A DNA stretch of 40,075 nucleotides from a virus. The stretch covers positions 1-40,075 of IMG/VR virus record IMGVR_UViG_3300046170_000041; one strand, written 5' to 3'. The notes below the pieces were generated by a model. That model ran no database searches and had not been told where the DNA came from. It worked only from the letters and a program-made list of their open reading frames with translations. Shown here piece by piece: positions 31,051 to 39,908 of the stretch. Position numbers and translations under genes: made by a program. The stretch's first letter is position 1; every line of letters begins with the position of its first letter.

Positions 31051-33999
31051 ATGCCATTATCATATGAAAACTATACTGGGGACAACGTCACAGACACGTT
31101 TAACATCCCCTTTACGTACACTGCGACTAGTGAGATAAGTGTTACAGTTGATGGGGTAGCTCAAACAGGTTTGACTTTCCCTTCATCTTCTCAGGTACAA
31201 TTAACCAGTGCTCCTGCTAGTAGTACTGTCGTACAAGTTAGACGTACAACAGACTTAGCATCAAGAGCTGTAGACTTTGCATCTGGTTCAGTATTGACTG
31301 AAGAAGACTTAGACAATGCTAACATACAAATCTTTCACTCATCGCAAGAAGCTGTTGACTTAACTGACGATACTATCCAAGAAGATATAGATAGTAAATG
31401 GGATGCAGAAAGCAAAGTCATTAAGAATGTAGCTAATCCTACAAATGCTCAAGATGCTGCAACAAAGGATTACCTAGAAAATACTTGGTTAACTCCTGCT
31501 GATAAAGCTCAGTTAAATTCTTTGAATACAACTAACCTTAACACTGTTGCAACTAACATTTCAGATGTTAATGATGTGGCAGCTGATGAAGCTGACATAG
31601 GAATAGTAGCAACTAGCATAACTGATGTAAATACATTAGCTCCTGTTGTAACAGATATAGCAACACTTGCTGACATAACAGATGGTACTGTTGCTACTAA
31701 TGCTATACAAACTGTAGCAGATATACAAGGTAACGTAACTACAGTTGCAGGTATAGAAAATGATGTGACTACAGTTGCAGGTCAAACAACTAATTTACAG
31801 AATGTAACAGATAACTTAACTGCAATACAAAATGCTAGTACAAATGCAACAAATGCAGCACAATCTGCTACTGATGCCCAAACTGCTCAAGGTTTAGCAG
31901 AGGATGCACAAGCAGCAGCAGAAGCTGCCCTTGATAATTTTGATGATAGATTTTTAGGAGCAAAAGCAACAGACCCAGTATTAGACAATGATGGTAATGC
32001 TTTACTTGATGGTGCTTTGTACTTTGACACAACTAACGACATAATGAAAGTGTATGATTTAACCAATACAACTTGGAGACAGTTAACACTTACATCAGCC
32101 AATCAAGCAAATGTAAATACAGTTGCAGGGCAAATAAGTCCTACTAATAATATAGCTACAGTAGCAGAGGATAGTGCTGATATAGGCACAGTAGCAGGAT
32201 TGAGTACAGATATTCAAGCTCTAGCTGATATAGAAGATGGAACAACTGCAACTAATGCAATATCAAATGTTGGTGGTTCTATAGCCAACGTAAATACAGT
32301 GGCAAGCAACCTTGCTTCAGTAAATAACTTTGGTGAAGTTTATCGTATTGCATCTTCAGCACCTACTACATCATTAGATATAGGTGACTTATACTTTGAT
32401 ACTACAGCTAATGAGTTAAAGGTATACAAGTCAAGTGGTTGGGCAGCAGCAGGTTCTACAGTTAACGGAACTTCAGCTAGGTTTCACTATGATATATCAG
32501 GTACTCCAACAAGTGTAACTGGAGCAGATGCTAATGGCAGTACACTAGCTTATGATGCAGGTTATGTAGATGTGTACGTCAATGGTGTTCGTATGTCAGA
32601 TGCTGATATTACTATTACCAGTGGTGACACAGTAACATTTACAGAAGCTCTAGCTGATGGAGATGAGGTAGACATAGTTGCATATGGTACATTTAGTGTA
32701 GCTACTTTAGATGCAAGTAACTTATCCAGTGGCACAGTGCCTGATGCAAGGATAACTGGTGCATACACAGGCATAACTAACCTTACAATGTCAGGTGACC
32801 TAACTGTAGACACAAACACACTTTATGTAGACTCAGCTAACAATAGGGTTGGTGTGGGAACTGTGAGTCCAAGTGACAATCTACATTTAGCAGAATCTGG
32901 AGCAACAAGTAGCTTTATAAGATTTAGTAATTCTAATGTACCTAATGGTTGGTCTTTAGGTTCACATAATAGTGGTCGTTTTCAATTAACACAAAATGGC
33001 GTTGCAGATAGAATAATAGTTGATTCATCAGGCAACTTGTTGGTGGGGAAAACTTCTACTGGAGCAGAATTTCCAGGGATAACTCTTGGCTCTTCTGGGT
33101 ATGCTTCTTTTACTAGAGATAGCAATATTTCTTTATTTTTAAACAGAGAAACAAATGATGGAACTATTGTAGAGTTTAGGAAAGACAATACTGCTGTAGG
33201 AAGTATTGGCACACAAGGTGGTACTTTAGAGGTTGGTTCTGGTGATGTTTATTTACAATTTAATGGCACAAATGATTGGATAAAACCAGTTGATGGTTCT
33301 GGTAGCAACAAACCTAATGTTGACTTAGGAACATCAGGTGCAAGATTCAAAGACCTCTACCTATCAGGTGGTGTAAATATTAAAGGTTCTACACCAAAGA
33401 TTACACTAGAACACTCTAACGAAAATGGAACTGCACAGATATATACAACTGCACAATCTGCAATAATTTTAGATGCTGACCCTGATAACACAGATAATGG
33501 TACACCTATTCAATTTAAAATTGATGGAAATGAAGTAGGTAGATTTGACTCTGGTGGTCGTTTTATAGCTCCATATGGTGTAACATTAGGAACTTCAGCA
33601 GGTACTTATAGTGCTAGTAATACTCTTGATGACTATGAAGAGGGAACTTGGCAACCTACTGTTGCTAATGGAACTTTAAACTATCAAACTGCAAATTATA
33701 TTAAAATAGGTAAAAGAGTTACTGTATCTGCAAAATTAGAAACTTTTAGTGACAGGTCAACAGCAGGTTCAATTACAATTACTAATTTACCTTTTGCTAG
33801 AGATACTGCTAAAGACGAAGTTGCTGGTGGAAGTGCAATGTGGTCATATGTTAATCAAGAAAATAATGTTGTGTACATAGCAACTAATGGTTTGCAATTT
33901 TATAAAAGTCAAAGCGGAGATTTTGACAGTCTTAAACATAATGATTTAAACAGTTCTAGCTCACAGGTTTATCTTTTTGCAACATATATTTCAACATAA
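31051..33999 (+). CDS. Tail fibre with T7 gp17-type N-terminus
   Basis: 982 residues. The first 105 residues match the T7 tail fibre N-terminal domain (Phage_T7_tail): YTGDNVTDTFNIPFTYTATS, then VQVRRTTDLASR and LTEEDLDNANIQIFHSSQEA. This part docks to the tail. Residues of about 130-440 are repeats of the type ITDVNTVA / IGTVAG, probably a long triple-stranded shaft. The distal part is beta-rich, with LDDYEEGTWQPT near 866, a motif common in marine fibre proteins, before the receptor-binding tip. It decides host attachment. There is no S74 chaperone at its C-terminus; that domain lies in the second fibre gene. Confidence 0.88.
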   Translation: MPLSYENYTGDNVTDTFNIPFTYTATSEISVTVDGVAQTGLTFPSSSQVQLTSAPASSTVVQVRRTTDLASRAVDFASGSVLTEEDLDNANIQIFHSSQEAVDLTDDTIQEDIDSKWDAESKVIKNVANPTNAQDAATKDYLENTWLTPADKAQLNSLNTTNLNTVATNISDVNDVAADEADIGIVATSITDVNTLAPVVTDIATLADITDGTVATNAIQTVADIQGNVTTVAGIENDVTTVAGQTTNLQNVTDNLTAIQNASTNATNAAQSATDAQTAQGLAEDAQAAAEAALDNFDDRFLGAKATDPVLDNDGNALLDGALYFDTTNDIMKVYDLTNTTWRQLTLTSANQANVNTVAGQISPTNNIATVAEDSADIGTVAGLSTDIQALADIEDGTTATNAISNVGGSIANVNTVASNLASVNNFGEVYRIASSAPTTSLDIGDLYFDTTANELKVYKSSGWAAAGSTVNGTSARFHYDISGTPTSVTGADANGSTLAYDAGYVDVYVNGVRMSDADITITSGDTVTFTEALADGDEVDIVAYGTFSVATLDASNLSSGTVPDARITGAYTGITNLTMSGDLTVDTNTLYVDSANNRVGVGTVSPSDNLHLAESGATSSFIRFSNSNVPNGWSLGSHNSGRFQLTQNGVADRIIVDSSGNLLVGKTSTGAEFPGITLGSSGYASFTRDSNISLFLNRETNDGTIVEFRKDNTAVGSIGTQGGTLEVGSGDVYLQFNGTNDWIKPVDGSGSNKPNVDLGTSGARFKDLYLSGGVNIKGSTPKITLEHSNENGTAQIYTTAQSAIILDADPDNTDNGTPIQFKIDGNEVGRFDSGGRFIAPYGVTLGTSAGTYSASNTLDDYEEGTWQPTVANGTLNYQTANYIKIGKRVTVSAKLETFSDRSTAGSITITNLPFARDTAKDEVAGGSAMWSYVNQENNVVYIATNGLQFYKSQSGDFDSLKHNDLNSSSSQVYLFATYIST

Positions 34000-34047
34000 C
34001 CCTATTGGACATAGGGTAGTCAGTCCATTAACCAAAAGGAGATAAAA

Positions 34048-34308
34048 ATGGCATTAACAGAAGAGACTATACAAGACAAAATAGAAGTCGTAGGTGACTA
34101 CAAGCACGTTCAAGTAAGAACTGCCACAGTCATCAAGAGAGATGGCACAGAGATAAGCAGAAGCTTTTCAAGGCACGTTGTAGCACCTGATATAAGTGCA
34201 GATGACTTAGCAAATGAGAGTGCAGAAGTACAAGCAATATGCAATGCAGTACATACAGATGCAATCAAGACAGCCTATGCAGAACATTTAGCTAACCAAG
34301 AGGTGTAG
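34048..34308 (+). CDS. Small fibre-associated protein, 86 aa
   Basis: 86 residues with a beta-type first half (KHVQVRTATVIKRDGTEISR) and an acidic helical second half ending in HLANQEV. Similar proteins occur beside fibre genes of marine podophages and myophages, with no known function. AAAAGGAGA precedes the start; the second fibre gene begins one base after its stop. A role in fibre folding or attachment is suggested by place only. Confidence 0.6.
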   Translation: MALTEETIQDKIEVVGDYKHVQVRTATVIKRDGTEISRSFSRHVVAPDISADDLANESAEVQAICNAVHTDAIKTAYAEHLANQEV

Positions 34309-34309
34309 C

Positions 34310-35560
34310 ATGACAAGAGCAAAAGACATATCCAAGATAGTCACTGATGCAGACCTCAGTGGTACTCTTGATGTAACAGGTACAGTGACAGCAGGTGATG
34401 TAACCATGACCAGAGAAACTGGTGGTTACTTGTTTAACACTGGTGGCTCAACTAGAGCAGGTATTCGTTCTGATGACCAAAACAATTTAACTCTAAGAGC
34501 AGGTACTGATGCTATAAAAATGCACGTTGGAGCAGATGGCAAGGTTGGTATTGGTGAAACATCTCCTCAAGGCAACTTACATATAAAAGGCTCTGATAGT
34601 GGAGTTACATCTTCTCCAAGTCATGCAGACGAATTAATTATAGAAAACAGTACAAATGGTGGAATGACTTTTAACTGTGGAGCTTCTAATTCTGCAACAA
34701 TAACTTTTCAAAATAGTACTTATTCTGATGACGGTGCTTTACAATATAGAAATGGTGATAGAGCCATGGCTTTTAAAACAGCAGGCTCAGAACGTATGCG
34801 TATAACATCAGCAGGTAATGTTGGTATTGGAGATTCTAATCCACAAAGAAAGATAAGTGTAAATGGTATAGCTAAATTTAGAAATAGCATAACTTTAGGT
34901 GGAAGTAATTCTAGTACAGATTATAATGCTTATTTTGTAAACGAAGCATTTGCAAACAATGCTGACACAAACTCAGTAACTTTAGGCACACATAGTACAA
35001 GACCTTTAATATTTGCTACTAATACAACAGAACGTATGCGTATTGGAAGCAATGGAGGAACTGTATTAACAGCAAATGCTAGTGGTGCTTATGCTTTTAA
35101 AGTTATAAATGATGGTAATGCCTCTAATAGATTTGGTATTGCTATACAAACTGGGGAAGATTCACCTACCACAACAAATTACTTAATGGGTTTTCAAGAT
35201 GGAAATGGAAATTCTGTAGGTAGTATAACTTTTAATAATGCTGGTCAAACTTCATTTAATCAAATATCAGATTACAGATTAAAAGAAAATGTAACAGAAG
35301 ATTGGAATGCAACAACAAGATTAAAAGAACTCAAACCTTGTAGATTTAATTTTAAAAGATTTCCAAATACTACATTAGATGGTTTTATAGCACATGAAGC
35401 ACAAGAAGTTGTACCAGAAGCTGTTATTGGTGAAAAAGATGCAGTTGACGATGATGGCAATCCCATATACCAAGGTATAGACCAAAGCAAGCTTGTACCT
35501 TTACTCGTGAAGACAATACAAGAACTAGAAGCTAGAATAGTAGCATTAGAAACAGCCTAA
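34310..35560 (+). CDS. Second tail fibre with S74 self-cleaving chaperone
   Basis: 416 residues. The first 319 are Gly/Ser/Thr/Asn-rich fibre repeats (LSGTLDVTGTVTAGDVTMTR at the start and repeated ERMRI..NG units). The C-terminal 97 residues are an intramolecular chaperone of the peptidase S74 type, beginning SDYRLKENV, with catalytic S320 and K325 in the usual five-residue spacing and the helical end LVPLLVKTIQELEARIVALE. In this family the chaperone trimerises the fibre and then cuts itself off before the Ser. It would mature to a 319-residue fibre or tip. No clear tail-docking domain is seen, so it may bind the first fibre. Confidence 0.85.
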   Translation: MTRAKDISKIVTDADLSGTLDVTGTVTAGDVTMTRETGGYLFNTGGSTRAGIRSDDQNNLTLRAGTDAIKMHVGADGKVGIGETSPQGNLHIKGSDSGVTSSPSHADELIIENSTNGGMTFNCGASNSATITFQNSTYSDDGALQYRNGDRAMAFKTAGSERMRITSAGNVGIGDSNPQRKISVNGIAKFRNSITLGGSNSSTDYNAYFVNEAFANNADTNSVTLGTHSTRPLIFATNTTERMRIGSNGGTVLTANASGAYAFKVINDGNASNRFGIAIQTGEDSPTTTNYLMGFQDGNGNSVGSITFNNAGQTSFNQISDYRLKENVTEDWNATTRLKELKPCRFNFKRFPNTTLDGFIAHEAQEVVPEAVIGEKDAVDDDGNPIYQGIDQSKLVPLLVKTIQELEARIVALETA

Positions 35561-35576
35561 TTAAAAGGAGAATAAA

Positions 35577-35888
35577 ATGGCAGTAACTTGGACAATAGGA
35601 ACAATGGAAAGAGACTTGGTGCAGGGAGACAACACAGATATTGTGACTATCTTGCACTGGAGAGCATCTGATGAAGACGCAGATGGTAACACAGGGTCAG
35701 CTTATGGCACAGTCGGTGTAACACTTGTAGGTACACCAACACCATATGCAGATATCACAGAGACACAAGCTATTGGATGGGCTAAAGATGCACTTGGTGC
35801 AGACGAAGTGGCATCAATAGAAGCAGGTATAGCTAGTCAGATAGATGCAATGGCTAATCCAACAACAGCAAGTGGAGTATCTTGGTAA
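35577..35888 (+). CDS. Fibre-module protein (DUF7936-like), 103 aa
   Basis: Begins MAVTWTIGTMERDLVQGDNT and contains ILHWRASDEDADGNTGSAYG followed by an acidic helix. This matches a small family of phage proteins found after fibre genes, which I recall as DUF7936. Probably a virion component. GGAG precedes the start. The stop TAA shares a base with the next ATG (35888). Confidence 0.65.
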   Translation: MAVTWTIGTMERDLVQGDNTDIVTILHWRASDEDADGNTGSAYGTVGVTLVGTPTPYADITETQAIGWAKDALGADEVASIEAGIASQIDAMANPTTASGVSW

Positions 35889-36124
35889 TGACTGAACAAT
35901 CAAACGTAATCACTATTGATGGTAAAGAGTATAATCAAGAGGATTTATCTCAAGACCAAACCTACTTTATCAATCAGATAAAAGATTTACAAACCAAGGG
36001 TGCTAATCTTAGATTTCAACTAGACCAAGTAACTGTAGCTCAGAATGCTTTTACTAACTCACTGATACAGTCCTTAAACAAGGAAGAGGAATCTGTCCCA
36101 GATGAAATTAGAAATGAAGCCTGA
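35888..36124 (+). CDS. DUF6447-like coiled-coil protein, 78 aa
   Basis: The natural start is ATG 35888, overlapping the previous stop; an upstream TTG in frame is less likely. The opening NVITIDGKEYNQEDLSQDQ and the heptad-like LRFQLDQVTVAQNAFTNSLI fit a small phage family with a VTIDGKEY motif (recalled as DUF6447). A fibre partner or assembly aid is likely from context. It overlaps the next gene by 23 bases. Confidence 0.6.
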   Translation: MTEQSNVITIDGKEYNQEDLSQDQTYFINQIKDLQTKGANLRFQLDQVTVAQNAFTNSLIQSLNKEEESVPDEIRNEA

Positions 36125-36296
36125 ACTCCAAGTACAACTGGAGCTTGAAGCCCATGAGAAAGAATGTGCAATACGTTACAAAGTAGTTGAAGATAAACTA
36201 GGTGCTCTTGATAAAAGACTTTGGAGACTAGAAGCAATGCTCATGGCTAGTACAGTTACTGTCGTAGCTTTAATGATAAGTATAATAATGAAATAG
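36102..36296 (+). CDS. Tail-anchored small membrane protein, holin or XhlA-like
   Basis: 64 residues: a charged helix (about 1-45, QLELEAHEKECAIRYKVVED and onward) and one C-terminal membrane segment, MASTVTVVALMISIIMK. This plan recalls XhlA-type phage proteins that act with holins at the inner membrane, and position near the lysis genes agrees. Equally it could be an accessory membrane protein. It starts inside the previous gene without a strong binding site. Confidence 0.5.
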   Translation: MKLEMKPELQVQLELEAHEKECAIRYKVVEDKLGALDKRLWRLEAMLMASTVTVVALMISIIMK

Positions 36297-36308
36297 AAAG
36301 GTAAAGAG

Positions 36309-36761
36309 ATGCTTGACCCCATATCAGCTTTTGCTGCAATTACTGCTGGGCACAAAACTATTATGGGTGCTATAAAAATAGGCAAAGATTTAAGCTCTCT
36401 TTCCACAGCTATTGGTAAATTTGCACAAGGAGAAGCTCATCTTCAACATGCTGAATCACAGAAGAAGAAGAGTAGGTTCTCTTTTGCAGAAGATTCAGCT
36501 ATAGAAAAGCACTTTAAGAAAGAAGCTCTAGAAGATATGAGAGATGAACTGCGTAAAGCTTTCCAGTACTTTGGAAAAGCTGGACAATGGGAAAGACTCC
36601 AAGCAGAAATAGCCCAAGAAAGAGCTAGGATTAAGAAAGAACTAGCTGAACAACAGAGAATAAAAGACAGAAACTTAATGATAACCACAGTCACTGCTCT
36701 AGTCGTACTAGGTACAGTTGCTATTGTAGCTTGGATTAAGTTCCTACAAGGAGGATTCTAA
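36309..36761 (+). CDS. Membrane-associated coiled protein, 150 aa
   Basis: 150 residues: an N-terminal, weakly hydrophobic region with Gly/Ile/Ala (about 1-35), a long charged helix (about 50-125, rich in Lys, Glu, Arg and Gln), and a C-terminal membrane segment, MITTVTALVVLGTVAIVAWI. The plan could suit a spanin-like or lysis-accessory protein, but no signal peptide or lipobox supports that. The start is behind AAAGGTAAAGAG; the stop overlaps the next ATG (36761). Confidence 0.55.
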   Translation: MLDPISAFAAITAGHKTIMGAIKIGKDLSSLSTAIGKFAQGEAHLQHAESQKKKSRFSFAEDSAIEKHFKKEALEDMRDELRKAFQYFGKAGQWERLQAEIAQERARIKKELAEQQRIKDRNLMITTVTALVVLGTVAIVAWIKFLQGGF

Positions 36762-36964
36762 TGTTTAAACTTCTTGTTATAGCTTGTGCTATAGCAGACC
36801 CTAAGATGTGTATAACCTTTGAGGACACACTAAAGAAACTAGAGACTGAGCAACAGTGTATAGAAAGAGCTTACGAGATGAGAAAGGATATTGTAGAAGA
36901 ACTGAAAGATATGAAGCCTATTGTCTACAAATGTATAGAACTTCAGAAAGGTAAATTTACATGA
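36761..36964 (+). CDS. Small cysteine-containing protein, 67 aa
   Basis: A short hydrophobic start (MFKLLVIACAIADPKMC) precedes an acidic/basic helical body with further cysteines (QQCIERAYEMRKDI, VYKCIELQKG). The hydrophobic stretch is brief for a signal peptide. Four cysteines might form disulfides if it is exported. Proteins with this ITFEDT..KLETEQQC pattern occur in marine phages and bacteria, with unknown role. It overlaps both neighbours by one to four bases. Confidence 0.55.
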   Translation: MFKLLVIACAIADPKMCITFEDTLKKLETEQQCIERAYEMRKDIVEELKDMKPIVYKCIELQKGKFT

Positions 36965-37074
36965 TAGATTTTTATTTAAGTATGTCTAAATTCTTTGGTA
37001 AGATTAATGCTTACTTCTACAACAAACATGTTAAAGCTTTAAGAAGGAAACAGATTAAGGAACGTACAAGATGA
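36961..37074 (+). CDS. Basic peptide ahead of holin, 37 aa
   Basis: A 37-codon frame overlapping the previous stop (ATGA at 36961-36964) and the holin start (ATGA at 37071-37074). The product is basic (AYFYNKHVKALRRKQIKERT) with an aromatic N-terminus. The overlaps on both sides suggest a translated peptide or a coupling device that carries ribosomes to the holin gene. Function unknown. Confidence 0.45.
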   Translation: MIDFYLSMSKFFGKINAYFYNKHVKALRRKQIKERTR

Positions 37075-37466
37075 TACAAGCATTAATAGCACCAGTTGCT
37101 TCACTGTTAGACAAGTTTATCCCTGATGCAGATACTAAGCAAAAGATTGCCCATGAGATTGCAACAATGTCAGAGAAACATGCACAGGAGTTAGCAAAAG
37201 GTCAACTAGAGATTAACAAAGAAGAAGCCAAGCACAGGTCACTGTTTGTTGCAGGTTGGAGACCCTTTCTGGGTTGGATACTAGCTGCTGCAATGGGGTG
37301 GCACTTTGTATTTGCACCTGCTACAATGTTTGTTTGTGCTTACTTTAACGTACCCATACCAGCTTTACCAGTGTTTGACATGGATAGTCTTATGACTGTA
37401 CTACTTGGTATGCTTGGTTTAGGTGGATTACGTACAGCAGAGAAGATAAAAGGTATAACTAAATAA
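37071..37466 (+). CDS. Holin, 3-TM superfamily
   Basis: 131 residues. A short hydrophobic N-terminus, then a charged helix, then the motif VAGWRPFLGWILAAAMGWHF typical of the 3-TM holin superfamily (GTA_holin_3TM type), followed by a second hydrophobic stretch (VFAPATMFVCAYF) and a Gly/Leu-rich third (VLLGMLGLGGL). It would permeabilise the inner membrane at lysis. No separate endolysin gene is seen near it. The stop shares a base with the next ATG. Confidence 0.8.
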   Translation: MIQALIAPVASLLDKFIPDADTKQKIAHEIATMSEKHAQELAKGQLEINKEEAKHRSLFVAGWRPFLGWILAAAMGWHFVFAPATMFVCAYFNVPIPALPVFDMDSLMTVLLGMLGLGGLRTAEKIKGITK

Positions 37467-37564
37467 TGGAAGTTGAGATAATAAGTATATTCTTACAAAT
37501 ATTAACACTACTAGCTGTCTGTGCAAACACAGCTATTAACATAGTATATAGGTTGAAAAAATGA
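37466..37564 (+). CDS. Single-pass membrane peptide, 32 aa
   Basis: Starts within the holin stop (TAATG) and ends overlapping the next ATG (37561). It is one hydrophobic helix, SIFLQILTLLAVCANTAINI, with a basic end (YRLKK), so the C-terminus probably faces the cytoplasm. It could be a holin regulator (antiholin-like) or a lysis accessory, judged by place and size only. The cysteine lacks a proper lipobox, so an Rz1 role is unlikely. Confidence 0.45.
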   Translation: MEVEIISIFLQILTLLAVCANTAINIVYRLKK

Positions 37565-37710
37565 GTCTTTATGAAAACATTAACAGAAGAAAGAAGCTTG
37601 GTATATCTAGACCCAAGTCAAAGAGTACAGTATCAGCTAAGTCATACGCAAACATGAAAGCAGGTTTTCCTAAGAAAAAGAAGACAGATAAGTACAAGAA
37701 GAAAACATAA
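37561..37710 (+). CDS. Basic protein upstream of terminase, 49 aa
   Basis: A 49-residue very basic protein: MSLYENINRRKKLGISRPKS followed by Ser/Lys-rich sequence and a KKKKTDKYKKKT tail. Closely similar short proteins (LYENIN..KK pattern) lie beside terminase or lysis genes in many marine phages. The charge suggests nucleic-acid binding, perhaps in packaging. It overlaps both neighbours. Confidence 0.6.
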   Translation: MSLYENINRRKKLGISRPKSKSTVSAKSYANMKAGFPKKKKTDKYKKKT

Positions 37711-37928
37711 TGTCAGCAGATAGAAAAACAATAGATAAGCTACATGAGGAAGTAACTCAACAGTTACTCCTACGTGTACGTAGTGGAGAGGCAACAGCCA
37801 GTGAGCTATCAGTAGCTGTTAAATTTCTTAAAGACAATGGAGCATCCTTAGATGTCATAACGTCAGACAATCCTATGGCTAGTTTATTACATGAGCTACC
37901 CTTTGATGTAGGAGAGAAATTACAATGA
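37710..37928 (+). CDS. Terminase small subunit (T7 gp18-like)
   Basis: 72 residues (89 in T7). LLLRVRSGEATASELSVAVK with FLKDNGASLD is the family signature of T7-type DNA maturase A. It recognises concatemer DNA and guides the large subunit. The place two genes before the large terminase fits T7 order (18, then 19). The ATG shares a base with the previous stop; the stop overlaps the next start (ATGA at 37925). Confidence 0.8.
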   Translation: MSADRKTIDKLHEEVTQQLLLRVRSGEATASELSVAVKFLKDNGASLDVITSDNPMASLLHELPFDVGEKLQ

Positions 37929-38239
37929 GAGAAGCACCAAATGCTACACTAAAACATATTACTGTAACTTTAACAGGAGGTAACTGGACTAAACTAATAG
38001 ACACAAATGTTCAACGTACTTACTTAATGATACAGAATAATGCAGACTCACATCAAATTGAGGTAGGATTTGGTACAAATACAACAGCTCCTACAAGTGG
38101 TTTTGTTATAGATGGAGCAACTTCTAATCATAAGACACACGAAGTTACATTTCAGTTTAACGTAGCTCCTATCAATGCTGTGTGGGCTAAAGCAGAAGAT
38201 ACACATGACCATCCTTTACACGTGGTGTACGATGACTAA
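37925..38239 (+). CDS. Beta-rich hypothetical virion-type protein, 104 aa
   Basis: 104 residues with an alternating beta pattern: LKHITVTLTGGNWTKLIDTN, TYLMIQNNADSHQIEVGFGT, then a final VWAKAEDTHDHPLHVVYDD. It resembles small head-decoration or fibre-like domains often found in phages, but no family is assigned. It is inserted between the small and large terminase genes, a place used for variable genes in related phages. It overlaps the large subunit start by 8 bases. Confidence 0.6.
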   Translation: MREAPNATLKHITVTLTGGNWTKLIDTNVQRTYLMIQNNADSHQIEVGFGTNTTAPTSGFVIDGATSNHKTHEVTFQFNVAPINAVWAKAEDTHDHPLHVVYDD

Positions 38240-39908
38240 CATTCCAGAACAACTTAAAGATTTTAGAAACTTTACATACCTTGTATGGTCACACTTAGGC
38301 TTACCTGAACCCACTCCAATACAGTATGACATAGCTCACTACTTGCAGAACAGTCCAAAACGTAGCATAATAGAAGCTTTTCGTGGTGTAGGTAAGTCTT
38401 ACATCACTGCTGCATACGTAGTACATCAGCTACTACTTAACCCTGAACTAAAGTTTATGGTTGTATCAGCTTCTAAAGCACGTGCAGATGACTTCTCAAC
38501 CTTTACACAACGTATCATTGTTGAGCTTCCTATGTGCCAACACCTCGTTGCTAGAGACGGTCAGAGATGGTCTAAGATAGCTTTTGATGTTGCACCAGCC
38601 AAAGCCTCTGGAAGTCCCTCAGTGAAGTCCGTAGGGGTCACAGGACAGCTAACAGGTTCTAGAGCAGACATAATCATTGCAGATGACGTAGAAGTCCCTA
38701 ACAATTCTATGACTCACATGATGAGAGAGAAGCTGTATGAGACTGTTAAAGAATTTGATGCTGTGTTAAAGCCTGATGGAAAGATTATTTACTTAGGTAC
38801 ACCTCAGAATGAGATGTCCTTATACAACATACTGCTTACTCGTGGCTATGACATGAGGATATGGACAGCACGTTACCCTACTCTAGAACGAGCAGAGAAA
38901 GCCTATGGGGGTAGGTTAGCACCTCTCTTGTATGATTCTATGCAAAAGGAGCAAAAGGCTCTGTATGGGCTTCCTACAGACCCTAAACGGTTTGATGATG
39001 AAGACTTGTTGGAAAGAGAGCTTTCATATGGTCGTTCAGGTTTTGCATTGCAGTTCATGTTAGACACATCTTTGAGTGACTCCAACAAATACCCACTCAA
39101 GTTAAGTGACTTAATCATATATAGCTGTGATAAGGACACTGCTCCTGAGAAAATAGTCTATGGTATTATGAAACCCATGTTAGACATTCCTAACGTAGGT
39201 TTAGCAGGTGATAAGTTCTATGCTCCAGAAGATACTATAGGTAGGTTAGACTATCAAGGCTCTATATTAGCTATTGACCCCTCTGGTAGAGGTAGTGATG
39301 AAACAGCTTATGCAGTTGTCAAGATGTTAAACGGATACTTATACGTTACTGATGCAGGAGGAGTAGCAGGAGGGTACTCTGAGAGTACTCTGCAGCACCT
39401 AACAGACTTAGCAAAGATAAACAAGGTTAACATGGTACTTGTTGAGAGTAACTTTGGTGATGGTATGTTCACAGAACTACTAAAGCCATACCTACTTAAG
39501 ACACATCCTTGTACGTTAGAAGAGGTTAGACATAGTAAACAGAAGGAAAACAGGATTATAGATACCCTTGAGCCTGTTATGAACCAGCATAGACTTGTTA
39601 TAGACCCTAAGGTCATACAAAAAGACTATGATAGTGTACAGTCTATGCCACCTGATGTAGGTATTAAGTACATGTTAACGTATCAAATGACACGTATAAC
39701 TAAAGTTAGAGGAGCATTAGCCCATGATGACAGGCTTGACGTACTTGCTATGGCAGTCCAATACTGGGTTGACCAGATGGCTGCTGATGCAGATACAGAA
39801 ATACGAACAAGAAAAGAAGAACTACTAGAATTAGAACTAGATAAATTCATGTCTAACCTCAATATGAGCAAGGAAAAGCCTGTTCAACAGAGTTGGATAG
39901 AGTTCTAA
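38232..39908 (+). CDS. Terminase large subunit (T7 gp19-like)
   Basis: 558 residues from ATG 38232 (586 in T7). The ATPase has Walker A AFRGVGKSYIT (K55) and Walker B ADIIIADDVE (D151, D152, E154). The RNase H-like nuclease shows LAIDPSGRGSDETAYAVV (D349) and the late acid cluster HDDRLDVLAMAVQYW (D499, D500). It pumps DNA into the prohead through the portal and cuts concatemers. A longer frame from 38175 lies within the previous gene and is not needed. Promoter copy 4 follows its stop immediately. Confidence 0.94.
   Translation: MTNIPEQLKDFRNFTYLVWSHLGLPEPTPIQYDIAHYLQNSPKRSIIEAFRGVGKSYITAAYVVHQLLLNPELKFMVVSASKARADDFSTFTQRIIVELPMCQHLVARDGQRWSKIAFDVAPAKASGSPSVKSVGVTGQLTGSRADIIIADDVEVPNNSMTHMMREKLYETVKEFDAVLKPDGKIIYLGTPQNEMSLYNILLTRGYDMRIWTARYPTLERAEKAYGGRLAPLLYDSMQKEQKALYGLPTDPKRFDDEDLLERELSYGRSGFALQFMLDTSLSDSNKYPLKLSDLIIYSCDKDTAPEKIVYGIMKPMLDIPNVGLAGDKFYAPEDTIGRLDYQGSILAIDPSGRGSDETAYAVVKMLNGYLYVTDAGGVAGGYSESTLQHLTDLAKINKVNMVLVESNFGDGMFTELLKPYLLKTHPCTLEEVRHSKQKENRIIDTLEPVMNQHRLVIDPKVIQKDYDSVQSMPPDVGIKYMLTYQMTRITKVRGALAHDDRLDVLAMAVQYWVDQMAADADTEIRTRKEELLELELDKFMSNLNMSKEKPVQQSWIEF

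Noticed and set aside
38175-38231. Longer start for the terminase large subunit
   Set aside because: The added residues (MLCGLKQKIHMTILY) are frame-shifted readings of the previous gene; ATG 38232 gives the normal family start.
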